Positions 27,521-36,677 of a stretch of 64,000 nt of DNA are shown here, in pieces. The stretch's first letter is position 1, and each line of letters begins with the position of its first letter. The stretch is from Sphingobium soli (lineage in GTDB: Bacteria > Pseudomonadota > Alphaproteobacteria > Sphingomonadales > Sphingomonadaceae), in NCBI RefSeq assembly GCF_020782245.1, contig NZ_JAJGNP010000018.1, positions 1 to 64,000 on the forward strand. Reading direction: 5' to 3'. A program made the position numbers and the translations under genes. The notes below the pieces were generated by a model, which worked only from the letters and a program-made list of their open reading frames with translations, made no database searches and had not been told where the DNA came from.

Positions 27521-28378
27521 TTAGCCGGCGAACAAATGCGTGGGCAAGCCCTTCACGCCGCAGTCGACCTCAAAAAAGCCGCCATCATGCTCGGAAGGAT
27601 CGTCCAGCCCGACGGTCGCGGAACTGACGAACATTCGATCGAGATCAGGGCCGGCAAAGCAGATATTGGTCACCTGCCGTGCCGGCAGGGCGATCGCGCG
27701 GTCCAACCGGCCATCAGGGGTGAAGCGGCTGACCCGGCTACCACCCCAATGCGCCACCCAGATATGGCCTTCGGCATCGACGGTCATGCCATCGGGATAG
27801 CCATCCGCCTCCGCGAACTGGATGAACGGTTCGCGATCCGTGGCCCCCTCCTCCGTCCGGCGGAGGCGGTATATCTGCCGCTTTGCCGTGTCGCTGTGAT
27901 AGAGCCATTGGCCGCAGGGCGAGAAACAGGGGCCATTGGGCACCCGATATTCGCTGTCGATGACGGTCCAGCTGTGATCGGGCGCAAGGCGGTAAAGCGA
28001 ACCGCGATCATGCTCTTCGGCCATGTCCATCGTGCCGCACCAGATATGGCCCTGGCGGTCGGCCTTGCCGTCGTTCATCCGGTTTCCCGGAAAGTGCGGT
28101 TCGGGGTCGCCGATGGGATCAATCGTCAGTGGGTCGAGCGTTAGCGCGGCAAAGCCGCTCTGAAAGCCGGCTATGAAACCGCCCGCTTGCCGTTCTGCCA
28201 GCCAGCCGAGCGGTTCCGGCATAGCAATGCGGGTGACAGCCCCGTCATCGAGCGACAGGCGGTTGAGCGCCGGGGCGAGGATGTCGACCCAGTAGACGGC
28301 GTTTCCCCGCGCCGACCACAATGTCCCCTCCCCCAATATGTCCGCGCCTTCCCGCGCGATCATCCGCCATTGCGACAT
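27521..28378 (-). CDS. SMP-30/gluconolaconase-family lactonase, probable L-arabinolactonase
   Basis: A 285-residue six-bladed propeller hydrolase. Metal-site residues of the SMP-30 family are visible: Glu in LGEGTLW (about 16), Asn/Asp in NRMNDGKADRQGHIWCGTMD (about 100) and Asp in YPDGMTVDAEGHIW (about 195). Its ATG shares a TGATG overlap with the aldose epimerase stop. In the non-phosphorylating L-arabinose pathway a lactonase opens the L-arabinono-lactone made by L-arabinose dehydrogenase, which is encoded 5 kb away. The substrate is inferred from this context. Open frame further upstream belongs to the epimerase shadow. Confidence 0.85.
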   Translation of the reverse strand: MSQWRMIAREGADILGEGTLWSARGNAVYWVDILAPALNRLSLDDGAVTRIAMPEPLGWLAERQAGGFIAGFQSGFAALTLDPLTIDPIGDPEPHFPGNRMNDGKADRQGHIWCGTMDMAEEHDRGSLYRLAPDHSWTVIDSEYRVPNGPCFSPCGQWLYHSDTAKRQIYRLRRTEEGATDREPFIQFAEADGYPDGMTVDAEGHIWVAHWGGSRVSRFTPDGRLDRAIALPARQVTNICFAGPDLDRMFVSSATVGLDDPSEHDGGFFEVDCGVKGLPTHLFAG

Positions 28379-29526
28379 CAGCGCTTCACCGATAGCCGAT
28401 AGATCATCTGGTGGTGATAGGGCTTGCCCGGATCGACCCGCGCCGACAGGAAGGATGGCTTGTTCGGCGCGTCGGGGAATTTCTGCGGCTCCAGCGCAAT
28501 GCCGTCGCCCATCCGATACAGATGGCCGCCCTTGCCGACCAGCGTTCCGTCGAGGAAGTTGCCAGCGTAGAACTGCACGCCCGGCTCGGTCGTCAGCACT
28601 TCGAGCACCCGGCCCGACACCGGGTCTTCCAGCCGCGCGGCCAGTTCGGGCGTCCGGGTCGCCCCCTTGTCGAGCGCCCAATTATGGTCATAGCCCCGGC
28701 CATAGACGATCTGCTGGTCGCGGCCATCGCGAATGCCATCAGCAACGCGGCGCGGCATGCGGAAATCGAACACGCTGCCGTCGACCGGCTTCAATTCGCC
28801 CGTCGGGATGAGGTTGGCGTCGACCGGCGTGAAGGCCTTGGCGGGGATGGTCAATACATGACCCAGCGCCCCTTCGGGCGACCCTTCGCCTGCCAGGTTG
28901 AAAATGGCGTGGTTGGTCATGTTGACGATGGTCGGCTTGTCGGTCTTCGCGTCGAAGGCGATGCCCAGATTGCCGCTTTCGTCCAGCGTGTAGGTGACAG
29001 TAATGTCCAGCTTGCCAGGATAGCCCGCATCGCCATCGGGACTGGTGAGCGCCAGCACCGCCTTGGCGGTCGGCCCGCTCTTGATCGACACGACCTTCCA
29101 AACCTGCTTGTCAAAGCCCTTGCCGCCGCCGTGCAGCGAATTGACGTCATTGTCGTTTACCGGCAGCTGATAGGCCTTGCCGTCCAGGCTGAATTTGCCG
29201 CCGGCGATACGGTTGGCGTAGCGGCCGACGGTGACGCCGAAATAATTGGGATGGTCGGCATAATCCTTGGCGTCGTCATAGCCGAGCAGCACATCCATGC
29301 TCTGCCCGTCCTTGCCCGGCGCCATCAGCGACTGGAGCGTCGCGCCATAAGTCAGGATTTTCGCCGTCACGCCTTGACCGTTGGTCAGCGTCAGCGTTTC
29401 GATGGCCGCGCCGTCGATCGTTCCGGCCGGCGCGCGGCTCGCTTCGGCGGCAAGCGCTGTTCCGCTTGCGAGGCTGAGGGCGAGCGCATATGACAACGCT
29501 GTTTTCAACGTGACGACCTTTCGCAT
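28378..29526 (-). CDS. Aldose 1-epimerase (mutarotase), secreted
   Basis: A 382-residue enzyme that interconverts alpha and beta anomers of aldoses. The signal peptide is about the first 26 residues (ending GTALA), so it is probably periplasmic. Catalytic His residues lie in NSLHGGGKG and MTNHAIFNLAG, and the general-base Glu in ALEPQKFPDAP. GGAGG precedes the ATG. It is divergent from the sugar permease, with a shared 13-bp motif between them, and is coupled to the lactonase. In this locus it probably acts on L-arabinose. Confidence 0.92.
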   Translation of the reverse strand: MRKVVTLKTALSYALALSLASGTALAAEASRAPAGTIDGAAIETLTLTNGQGVTAKILTYGATLQSLMAPGKDGQSMDVLLGYDDAKDYADHPNYFGVTVGRYANRIAGGKFSLDGKAYQLPVNDNDVNSLHGGGKGFDKQVWKVVSIKSGPTAKAVLALTSPDGDAGYPGKLDITVTYTLDESGNLGIAFDAKTDKPTIVNMTNHAIFNLAGEGSPEGALGHVLTIPAKAFTPVDANLIPTGELKPVDGSVFDFRMPRRVADGIRDGRDQQIVYGRGYDHNWALDKGATRTPELAARLEDPVSGRVLEVLTTEPGVQFYAGNFLDGTLVGKGGHLYRMGDGIALEPQKFPDAPNKPSFLSARVDPGKPYHHQMIYRLSVKR

Positions 29527-29576
29527 TGGACTTCCTCCCGGTGACGCGCGCCCATTGACGGGCGGTTTCGCGGGAT

Positions 29577-29589
29577 ATACTCCGACAAA
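29577..29589. promoter_or_regulatory. Arabinose-locus motif, site 1
   Basis: ATACTCCGACAAA; on the minus strand TTTGTCGGAGTAT. It is one of four copies of a TTNGTCGGAGYAA-like sequence and lies between the divergent epimerase and permease genes. It is probably the operator of the GntR regulator encoded at 31048-31812. Confidence 0.65.
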
Positions 29590-29650
29590 ATTGGCGTGCG
29601 CAACCCTTGATCGGTCGCCCGCCGCCTGGAACTGCACTGGAGAAGGATGA

Positions 29651-30958
29651 ATGGCAGGACCGATCTCGTCTGGCGCTGCGCCGGCCGCAACGCATAATCC
29701 CGGCACGCGCTACGGCCCCGCGCTCGCGCTGCTCGCCAGCCTCTTTTTCATGTGGGGCTTCATCACCGTCATCAACAACACATTGCTGCCGCATCTGCGC
29801 AGCGTGTTTGATCTGAGCTACACCCAGACGACGCTGATCGAATCGGTCTGGTTCATCGCCTATTTCTTCGCGTCCATCCCATCGGCCAAGCTGATCGAAC
29901 GCGTCGGTTATCAGAAGTCGATGGTGATCGGCCTGTTGATCATGGCGGCGGGCGCGCTCGGCATGACGCTGGCGGCGTCCATTCCTTCCTATGGCGTCAC
30001 GCTGATCATGCTGTTCGTGATCGCTAGCGGCATCACTTTGCTTCAGGTCGCGGCCAACCCCTATGTCGCGGTCGTGGGCAAGCCCGAAACCGCCTCCTCA
30101 CGCCTTAACCTTGTGCAAGCAATGAATTCGGCTGGCACGATGCTGGCGCCGATGTTCGGGGCCTATCTGATCCTTGGCCGGTCCAAGGGCGGCACCGCGC
30201 AGGGCGAAGTCGTCCTGACCCAGGCCGAGCGGCTCGCCGATGCGCAGTCGGTCATCCTGCCCTATGTGCTGGTCGCCATCGTGCTGACCGTGCTGGCCGT
30301 GGTCATCGCCCGCTTCCCGCTGCCCGCCATGGGCAATGCGACGCAGCGCCACAACAAGGAAGAACGCAAGAAACATTCGCTGTGGAAGCACCGCAATCTG
30401 GTGTTCGGTATTCCCGCAATCTTCATCTACCTGATCGCGGAAATCGGCGTCGCCAATCTGTTCATCAACTTTGTCAGCCAGCCGCAGATCGCCAACCTGA
30501 CCCATGAACAGGCCGGCAATTACCTGACCTTCCTGTGGGGCGGCATGATGGTCGGCCGCTTCGCCGGCTCCGCGATCATGCAGCGCTTCGATGCAGGCCA
30601 TGTCCTCGCCGCCTTCTCGATCGGCGCGTTCATCGTGATGCTGGTTACGGTGTTCACTACAGGCCCCATCGCCATGTGGTCGCTGATCCTGGTCGGCCTG
30701 TTCCACTCGATCATGTTCCCGACCATCTTCACGCTCGGCATCAAGGGGCTTGGGCCCCTGACCGAGGAAGGATCGGGCCTGCTCATCATGGCGATCGCCG
30801 GCGGCGCGCTGGTGGTGGTGCAGGGTTGGCTGGCCGATCATTATGGTCTGCAGACCAGCTTCCTGCTGACCGCCGCCTGCGAACTCTATGTGCTCTTCTA
30901 CGCGCTGTGGGGATCGAAGACGACCAACGCGCTGCCGGACCAGCAAATCGACGCGTAA
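29651..30958 (+). CDS. FucP/GluP-like MFS sugar:proton symporter
   Basis: A 435-residue 12-TM major-facilitator permease of the L-fucose/glucose-galactose branch. FFMWGFITVINNTLLPHLRS in TM1 and the SIPSAKLIERVGYQKSMVIG loop are family hallmarks. TM-rich blocks extend over about residues 20-200 and 250-425. It stands divergent from aldose epimerase and is flanked by arabinose genes, so L-arabinose is the likely substrate. A strong terminator follows the gene. Confidence 0.9.
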   Translation: MAGPISSGAAPAATHNPGTRYGPALALLASLFFMWGFITVINNTLLPHLRSVFDLSYTQTTLIESVWFIAYFFASIPSAKLIERVGYQKSMVIGLLIMAAGALGMTLAASIPSYGVTLIMLFVIASGITLLQVAANPYVAVVGKPETASSRLNLVQAMNSAGTMLAPMFGAYLILGRSKGGTAQGEVVLTQAERLADAQSVILPYVLVAIVLTVLAVVIARFPLPAMGNATQRHNKEERKKHSLWKHRNLVFGIPAIFIYLIAEIGVANLFINFVSQPQIANLTHEQAGNYLTFLWGGMMVGRFAGSAIMQRFDAGHVLAAFSIGAFIVMLVTVFTTGPIAMWSLILVGLFHSIMFPTIFTLGIKGLGPLTEEGSGLLIMAIAGGALVVVQGWLADHYGLQTSFLLTAACELYVLFYALWGSKTTNALPDQQIDA

Positions 30959-30987
30959 CGAGCCGAGGGGTCGCGCCATCGGACAGG

Positions 30988-31026
30988 AAAAGGGCCGGCG
31001 CTTGGGATATGCGCCGGCCCTTTTTT
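30988..31026. terminator. Strong rho-independent terminator after the permease
   Basis: GGGCCGGCGC (30992-31001) pairs perfectly with GCGCCGGCCC (31011-31020) and is followed by six T. Four A precede it, so it can act on both strands and also ends the leftward gntR transcript. Confidence 0.92.
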
Positions 31027-31047
31027 GCGTTCTGCTTTCTGTGCGCC

Positions 31048-31812
31048 TTATCGCTCCATCGCGCTCGCCGTGTCTTCGAGCGCGAGATCGACCAGTACGC
31101 CCATCGCCTCGGCCGCCGCCTTCGGGTCGCCCGCGACGATGGCGTCATAGACGCGAACATGATCGGGAATGGGATTGCGCGGCAGGGCGCGGGCGCGCTG
31201 CTTGAACTGGGTCGTCCAATTGACCGCCGCACCGATACTGGCCGTGAGCACCAGCAGTGCGTCATTGCGCGTGGCGTTGAGGATCGCATTGTGAAAATCA
31301 CGGTCGGCCGCGCGGCCGGCGTCGGTCGCCAGCGTATGACGACGCATCGCGGCGAGCGCGTCCTTCATAAGCTTGAGGTCATCCTTGTCGCGCCGCTGCG
31401 CCGCCAGCCGGGCCGCGGCCGGCTCGACGATGGCGCGCAATTCAAACAGGTCGCGCACGAACTGGATGTCAGGCTCCCCGGCAAAGGCCCAGGCCAGAAC
31501 ATCGGGATCCAGCAGGTTCCAGCGCGTGCGCGGCAGGACGCGCGTCCCGGCCTTGGGCCGGCTTTCGACCAGCCCCTTGGCGGTCAGCACCTGGATCGCC
31601 TCGCGATAGGCGCTGCGCGACACTTCCAGCTCCTCGGCAAAAGCGACTTCGCCCGATAAGGTGTCTCCGGGTTGATATTGCCCCGACAAGATCGCGGTGC
31701 CCAGCTTGTGCGCGATCGCGCCGTGCAGCCGACGACCCGGCCCCCGCGTCGCCCGGTCCTTGCCGTTGCCAGTCGCCTCTTCCGCTCGCAACGACGGACT
31801 TTCTTTCACCAT
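31048..31812 (-). CDS. GntR-family (FadR-type) regulator of the arabinose locus
   Basis: A 254-residue regulator. The winged helix has LGTAILSGQYQPGDTLSGEV and LEVSRSAYREAIQVLTAKGL (about residues 37-85). The C-terminal all-helical FCD domain contains the metal/ligand residues in FELRAIVEPAAARLAA, DRDFHNAIL and the later His in PDHVRVYDAI. It is divergent from the AraD1 operon. A TTNGTCGGAGYAA-type site lies between the two promoters, and the same site occurs at the permease and TonB-receptor promoters. It is probably a repressor that responds to arabinose or an acid intermediate. Confidence 0.9.
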   Translation of the reverse strand: MVKESPSLRAEEATGNGKDRATRGPGRRLHGAIAHKLGTAILSGQYQPGDTLSGEVAFAEELEVSRSAYREAIQVLTAKGLVESRPKAGTRVLPRTRWNLLDPDVLAWAFAGEPDIQFVRDLFELRAIVEPAAARLAAQRRDKDDLKLMKDALAAMRRHTLATDAGRAADRDFHNAILNATRNDALLVLTASIGAAVNWTTQFKQRARALPRNPIPDHVRVYDAIVAGDPKAAAEAMGVLVDLALEDTASAMER

Positions 31813-31891
31813 TCGGGCTCCTCCCCACCTTGATCCTTTGAGGCATAGTTCCCTCTAAAATACAATCATTGCCTTTGCCATCGCCTTGCAA

Positions 31892-31904
31892 TATGTCGGA
31901 GTAA
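31892..31904. promoter_or_regulatory. Arabinose-locus motif, site 2
   Basis: TATGTCGGAGTAA lies between divergent gntR and the AraD1 operon, 80 bp from the gntR start and 94 bp from the AraD1 start. It matches the consensus of the other copies except for one flanking base. Confidence 0.65.
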
Positions 31905-31997
31905 TTGAGCTTCATCGCCTGAGCGACATATCGTCGCGCGGGCAGCAGCTATTTCGTCGGATCCAGCGCCGGCAGGGCGCGCGGGAGGAGAGTGTTC

Positions 31998-32990
31998 ATG
32001 TCATTGCGTCTGTTGCAGCATCGTTCGGATTCGGGCGAGCGCGCCGTCATCGCTGCACAGGGCGATACCGCCTATCTTGTCCCCGGCTTCGCCAGCATCC
32101 GCGCACTGGCGCTCCATGCGATCGCGCAGGGCATCGATCTGGCGCAGGCGGTGACCGACGCCGGTCAGGGCAGTGCGATCGATATCGCAGCGGAATATGA
32201 AGCCGGCAGGCTGCTTGCGCCGATCGATCATGATGACGGCGCCCACCTGCTGATGACCGGCACCGGCCTTACCCATCTCGGCTCGGCCGAAGGCCGCGAC
32301 AAGATGCATCGCGAAGCCGCTGCGGCGGAAAAACAGACCGACTCCATGCGCATGTTTCTCGAAGGTCTGGAAGGCGGCAAGCCTGCGGACGGCGAAGTCG
32401 GACAGCAGCCCGAATGGTTCTACAAAGGGGACGGGTCGCAATTGGTCGATCCCGGCGCCCCCTTCACCATGCCCGCCTTCGCCCAGGATGGCGGTGAGGA
32501 ACCGGAACTGGCTGGCATCTACCTGATCGGCGAGGATGGCACGCCTCACCGACTGGGGCTGGCGCTCGCCAATGAATTTTCCGATCATGTGACCGAGCGG
32601 CACAATTATCTGTGGCTGGCGCATAGCAAGCTGCGCCAGGCCTCGCTGGGTCCGGAATTGCTGGTCGGCGCGCCGCCCGAACATATCGAGGGGGCAAGCC
32701 GCATCCTACGCAATGGCGAAGTGATCTGGGAAAAGCCCTTCCTGTCCGGCGAGGGCAACATGTCGCACAGCTTTGCCAATCTGGAACATCATCACTTCAA
32801 ATATGACCTGTTTCGCCGCGCCGGCGACGTCCACGTCCATTTCTTCGGCACCGCCACCCTGTCCTTCAGCGACGGCGTGGCATGCCAGGAAGGCGATGTG
32901 TTCGAAATTCTCGCCGCGCCCTTCACCCTGCCGGTGCGCAACGAACTGAAGCGCGCCGCACCTGTCCAGGTCGCCGTCAAGACGCTCTGA
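31998..32990 (+). CDS. AraD1/GguC-family protein (FAH-like fold)
   Basis: A 330-residue protein of the family called GguC or AraD1 in sugar loci. The C-terminal half resembles the fumarylacetoacetate hydrolase fold: LALANEFSDHVTERHNYLWLA, then KLRQASLGPELLVG, and MSHSFANLEHHHFKYD. Genomic context points to L-2-keto-3-deoxyarabinonate processing, possibly its dehydration. The start ATG at 31998 has GGAGGAG 7 nt upstream; the GTG at 31992 is too close to that site. It heads an operon with L-arabinose dehydrogenase and the glycosidases. The exact reaction is uncertain. Confidence 0.75.
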   Translation: MSLRLLQHRSDSGERAVIAAQGDTAYLVPGFASIRALALHAIAQGIDLAQAVTDAGQGSAIDIAAEYEAGRLLAPIDHDDGAHLLMTGTGLTHLGSAEGRDKMHREAAAAEKQTDSMRMFLEGLEGGKPADGEVGQQPEWFYKGDGSQLVDPGAPFTMPAFAQDGGEEPELAGIYLIGEDGTPHRLGLALANEFSDHVTERHNYLWLAHSKLRQASLGPELLVGAPPEHIEGASRILRNGEVIWEKPFLSGEGNMSHSFANLEHHHFKYDLFRRAGDVHVHFFGTATLSFSDGVACQEGDVFEILAAPFTLPVRNELKRAAPVQVAVKTL

Positions 32991-32995
32991 GCGAG

Positions 32996-33922
32996 ATGGA
33001 CCCGATCCGCATCGCGATCGTCGGCATCGGCAAGATCGCGCGTGACCAGCATGTGCCGGCCATCCGAGGCAATGGTGCGTTCAGCCTGGCCGCAACCGTC
33101 AGCCCGCATGATGCGGGCCTGCCCGGCGTGCCCCATCATGCCAGTCTGGATGCGTTGCTGGCGCAGGGGCCGGCGGTGGATGCGGTCGCCCTCTGCACCC
33201 CGCCGCAAGTCCGCTATGATCTGGCCGCGCAGGCGCTGGGTCGCGGCGCGCATGTGTTCCTGGAAAAGCCGCCCGGCGCCACGCTCGCTGAAGTGGAAGC
33301 GCTAAAAGCCCAAGCGGACAAGGTCGGCGCGACGCTGTTCGCGGCATGGCACAGCCGTTTTGCCGCCGGCGTCGCCCCCGCCCGCGCCTGGCTGGCCGAG
33401 CGCCGCATCGACAAGGTCTCGATCGTCTGGCGGGAGGATGTGCGCGTCTGGCATCCGGGGCAGGCATGGATCTGGCAGCCGGGCGGGCTTGGCGTGTTCG
33501 ACCCCGGCATCAACGCCCTCTCCATCGTCACGCACATATTGCCCCGCCCCTTCTTCCTGAAGGACGCGACTTTGGTCCTGCCGGAAAACCGCGCCGCGCC
33601 GATCGCCGCCGACATCGCCTTTCGCGACACGGCGGGCGCGCCGATCCTTATGGATCTCGACTGGCGGCAGACCGGACCGCAAAGCTGGGACATTGTCGTG
33701 GATACCGATGCCGGCGCGCTCAGGCTCAGTCAGGGCGGCGCGGTGCTGACCCTGCCCAGCGGGACCGAACATGGCGAAGATATCGAATATGCAGGACTCT
33801 ACAGCCGCTTTTCCACGCTGATCCGTGGCGGCCGCAGTGACGTCGATACAGCGCCGCTACGGCTGGTCGCCGACGCCTTCCTGCGTGGCCGCCGCGAGAC
33901 CACCGACCCTTTTCACGACTGA
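32996..33922 (+). CDS. L-arabinose 1-dehydrogenase (Gfo/Idh/MocA family)
   Basis: A 308-residue NAD(P)-dependent sugar dehydrogenase resembling the Azospirillum enzyme that starts the non-phosphorylating L-arabinose pathway. The nucleotide-binding site is IVGIGKIARDQHVPAI (about 7-22). EKPPGATLAEVEAL gives the catalytic Lys region (about 90). WHPGQAWIWQPGGLGVFDPG and INALSIVTHILPR (about 155-185) are strongly conserved in that subfamily. It oxidises L-arabinose, perhaps also D-galactose, to the lactone. The gap to AraD1 is 5 nt, so expression is coupled. Confidence 0.88.
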   Translation: MDPIRIAIVGIGKIARDQHVPAIRGNGAFSLAATVSPHDAGLPGVPHHASLDALLAQGPAVDAVALCTPPQVRYDLAAQALGRGAHVFLEKPPGATLAEVEALKAQADKVGATLFAAWHSRFAAGVAPARAWLAERRIDKVSIVWREDVRVWHPGQAWIWQPGGLGVFDPGINALSIVTHILPRPFFLKDATLVLPENRAAPIAADIAFRDTAGAPILMDLDWRQTGPQSWDIVVDTDAGALRLSQGGAVLTLPSGTEHGEDIEYAGLYSRFSTLIRGGRSDVDTAPLRLVADAFLRGRRETTDPFHD

Positions 33923-33943
33923 TTGCAACAGGAGAGGACCGAC

Positions 33944-35509
33944 ATGATCAGTTATTTGCGCCGCGCGACCGCCGCGCTGCTGCTGGCGACGAGCGCGCTG
34001 GTGGCCCCGGCCATTGCCGACACCGACGGCACGCCGACCAGTGCGACCATCCACGCCGACACGCCCGGCCCGGTCTATGACCGACGAATCTTTACCCAAT
34101 TTGCCGAACATCTGGGCAATGGCATCTACGGCGGCCTGTGGGTCGGCAATGACAAATCCATCCCCAACACCAACGGCTTTCGCAACGACGTCGTCGCGGC
34201 GCTGCGCAACCTGTCCGTGCCCGTCATCCGCTGGCCCGGCGGCTGTTTCGCCGACGAATATCACTGGCGCGAAGGCGTCGGTCCCAAGGCGAAGCGCCCG
34301 GTCAAGGTCAACACCCATTGGGGCGGCGTGACCGAGCCCAATAGCGTGGGCACCGACGAATTTTTCGAATTGCTGCGTCAGGTGGGGGCGGAAGCCTATG
34401 TCGCGGGCAATGTCGGCAACGGCACGCCACAGGAAATGGCGGAGTGGGTCGAATATATGACTGCGCCCGCCGGCACCCTGGCGGAAGAGCGCGCGAAGAA
34501 CGGGCATAAGGAACCCTATGCGGTGCCCTATTTCGGCATCGGCAATGAACTATGGGGCTGCGGCGGCAATATGCGCGCCGAATATGCCGCCGACGTGACC
34601 CGCCGTTACGCCACTTTTATCAAGGCCCCGCGCGGCACAAAAATCCTGAAGATTGCGGCCGGCGCCAATGTCGATGACTATAACTGGACCGAAACGATGA
34701 TGCGGGTCGCGGCCGACCAGTTGGACGCGCTTTCGCTCCATTATTACACTCTGCCCCAGGGCGGCTGGCCTCCCAAGGCCGATCCGGTCAATTTCGGCGA
34801 GACCGAATGGGCCGACACCCTGGCCAAGGCCGTCCATATGGACGAGCTGATCACCAAGCATGTCGCGATCATGGACAAATATGATCCCAAGAAGCGGGTC
34901 TTCCTGGCGGTCGATGAATGGGGCACCTGGTATGCGCAGGACCCCGGTACGCATCCCGGCTTCCTGCGCCAGCAGAATACGCTGCGCGACGCGCTGGTCG
35001 CCTCGATCCATCTCGACATTTTCGCCAAGCATGCCGAACGCGTACGCATGACCGCCATCGCGCAGATGGTGAATGTGCTTCAGGCAATGATCCTGACCGA
35101 CGGCAAGAAGATGGTGCTGACCCCCACCTATCATGTCTTCGAAATGTACAAGCCGTGGCAGGACGCAACTGTGCTGCCGATCGAGCTTGACACGCCATGG
35201 TATGGCAAGGGGCAATTCACCATGCCGGCAGTGAGCGGTTCGGCCGTGCGTGGCAAGGACGGCAAGGTGCATGTCGGCCTGTCCAACCTGGACCCGAACC
35301 AGCCCAACACAGTGACGGCGAAGCTGGACGGCCTCAACGCCGCGACGGTGGCCGGCCGCATCCTGACGGCGTCGGCGATGAATGCGCACAACAGCTTCGA
35401 TGCGCCTGAAACGATCAAGCCCGCGCCGTTCACCGGGGCGCAGGTCAGCGGCGGCACGCTCAGCGTCACCCTGCCGCCCAAATCGGTCGTGGTGCTTGAC
35501 CTGCAATGA
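33944..35509 (+). CDS. Secreted GH51 alpha-L-arabinofuranosidase
   Basis: A 521-residue retaining glycosidase that removes terminal arabinofuranosyl units. The signal peptide is about residues 1-26 (ending PAIA). The (beta/alpha)8 barrel has the acid/base Glu in YFGIGNELWGCGG (about 203) and the nucleophile Glu in FLAVDEWGTWYA (about 325). VIRWPGGCFADEYHWREGVG is a strong GH51 landmark. The C-terminal beta domain ends KSVVVLDLQ. GGAGAGGA precedes the ATG, 21 nt after the dehydrogenase gene. It belongs to the arabinan-degradation operon. Confidence 0.93.
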   Translation: MISYLRRATAALLLATSALVAPAIADTDGTPTSATIHADTPGPVYDRRIFTQFAEHLGNGIYGGLWVGNDKSIPNTNGFRNDVVAALRNLSVPVIRWPGGCFADEYHWREGVGPKAKRPVKVNTHWGGVTEPNSVGTDEFFELLRQVGAEAYVAGNVGNGTPQEMAEWVEYMTAPAGTLAEERAKNGHKEPYAVPYFGIGNELWGCGGNMRAEYAADVTRRYATFIKAPRGTKILKIAAGANVDDYNWTETMMRVAADQLDALSLHYYTLPQGGWPPKADPVNFGETEWADTLAKAVHMDELITKHVAIMDKYDPKKRVFLAVDEWGTWYAQDPGTHPGFLRQQNTLRDALVASIHLDIFAKHAERVRMTAIAQMVNVLQAMILTDGKKMVLTPTYHVFEMYKPWQDATVLPIELDTPWYGKGQFTMPAVSGSAVRGKDGKVHVGLSNLDPNQPNTVTAKLDGLNAATVAGRILTASAMNAHNSFDAPETIKPAPFTGAQVSGGTLSVTLPPKSVVVLDLQ

Positions 35510-35515
35510 CAGTTT

Positions 35516-35549
35516 GGAGCGGGCGGATGGTGGAATCGCCGCCCGCTCC
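35516..35549 (+). terminator. Stable hairpin between the GH51 and GH43 genes
   Basis: GGAGCGGGCGG (35516-35526) pairs with CCGCCCGCTCC (35539-35549). A weak tail CCCCTTTGT follows. It may be a partial terminator or an mRNA-stabilising structure inside the operon. Confidence 0.5.
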
Positions 35550-35612
35550 ATCCCCTTTGTCGCCGCTCCATGGCGGGGCGGCGGCACGCATCTGAATGAA
35601 GGAGAGGCCGCC

Positions 35613-36644
35613 ATGGTCCGATCGATCCTCTGCGCCTGGGCGGGTCTTGCCCTTCTCGCCGCGCCGGCCTGCGCGCAATCCTCCGCCGATGCCGCCGACG
35701 CGTCGCTCAACAGCCGCTTGGCGGGCGACCTTACGCCAACCCATGACCCGGTCATCATCCGCGAAGGCGGCATCTATCATGTGTTCAGCACTGGCCACGG
35801 CAAGCGACTGATCGAAACGCGCACCTCCACCGACCTTGTCCACTGGAAAGCCGGCGACCCCGTCTTCACTGCCCTGCCCGCTTGGGCAAGTCAGGCGATT
35901 CCAGGCAGCAACGGCATGTGGGCGCCCGACATCAGCTTCGTCGATGGTCGCTATCGCCTCTATTATTCGGTCTCGACCTTCGGCTCCAACCGGTCGGCGA
36001 TCGGCCTTGCCACCTCAAAGACGCTGGATCGTGCTTCGCCCGACTATGGCTGGCGCGACGAAGGGATGGTGGTCCTGTCGACGAAGGAAGATGATTACAA
36101 CGCAATCGACCCCAATTTCATCATCGACCGGCAAGGACGTCACTGGTTGACGCTGGGCAGTTTCTGGACCGGCATAAAGCTGTTCGAGCTCGACCCGAAA
36201 ACCGGCAAGCCCAAGGATCCGGAGGCCAGGCCCATCAGCATTGCCCGCCGCCCGGCGCCGGCCGGCGGCCCTGCTCCGGTAGAAGCGCCCTTCATCATCG
36301 ACCATGGCGGTTATTACTGGCTGATGGTCAGCTATGATTATTGCTGCAAGGGCGTGAACAGCACATATTATACCGTGATCGGCCGATCGAAGGAGATCAC
36401 GGGCCCCTATGTGGGGAGGGATGGCAGCAAGCTAATGGAAGGGGGCGGAACCATCTTCCTGCGCGCCGATCTTCAGGAACAGCAGCGCTGGCGCGGCCCG
36501 GGTCATGCCGGCTGGCTGCATGACACGGACGGCAAGGACTATGTCGTCTATCACGCCTATGACAAACAGGCGGACGGCGCGCCGACCCTGCGCATCGCGC
36601 CGGTGGCATGGGGGGCTGACGGATGGCCCGTGGCACAATATTGA
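35613..36644 (+). CDS. Secreted GH43 endo-1,5-alpha-L-arabinanase
   Basis: A 343-residue five-bladed propeller enzyme that cuts the arabinan backbone. The signal peptide is the first 20-21 residues (ending PACAQ). The three GH43 carboxylates are visible: Asp base in TPTHDPVIIREGGIYHVF (about 45), the pKa-modulating Asp in NAIDPNFIID (about 165) and Glu acid in APVEAPFIIDHGGYYWLM (about 225). GNAPDI-type segment GMWAPDISFVDGRYRLYYS follows subfamily pattern. AAGGAGAGG precedes the ATG. Location between GH51 and a second GH43 fits endo-exo cooperation. Confidence 0.88.
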   Translation: MVRSILCAWAGLALLAAPACAQSSADAADASLNSRLAGDLTPTHDPVIIREGGIYHVFSTGHGKRLIETRTSTDLVHWKAGDPVFTALPAWASQAIPGSNGMWAPDISFVDGRYRLYYSVSTFGSNRSAIGLATSKTLDRASPDYGWRDEGMVVLSTKEDDYNAIDPNFIIDRQGRHWLTLGSFWTGIKLFELDPKTGKPKDPEARPISIARRPAPAGGPAPVEAPFIIDHGGYYWLMVSYDYCCKGVNSTYYTVIGRSKEITGPYVGRDGSKLMEGGGTIFLRADLQEQQRWRGPGHAGWLHDTDGKDYVVYHAYDKQADGAPTLRIAPVAWGADGWPVAQY

Positions 36645-36650
36645 TCCTTA

Positions 36651-36663
36651 TTAGTCTGACTTA
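36651..36663. promoter_or_regulatory. Related GTCNGAC motif upstream of the second GH43 gene
   Basis: TTAGTCTGACTTA has the inner palindrome GTC-T-GAC with AT-rich flanks, like the arabinose-locus motif but with GAC in place of GAG. It lies 15 bp before the GH43 ATG and could be an internal operator. Confidence 0.4.
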
Positions 36664-36677
36664 ACCGGAGAAACCTG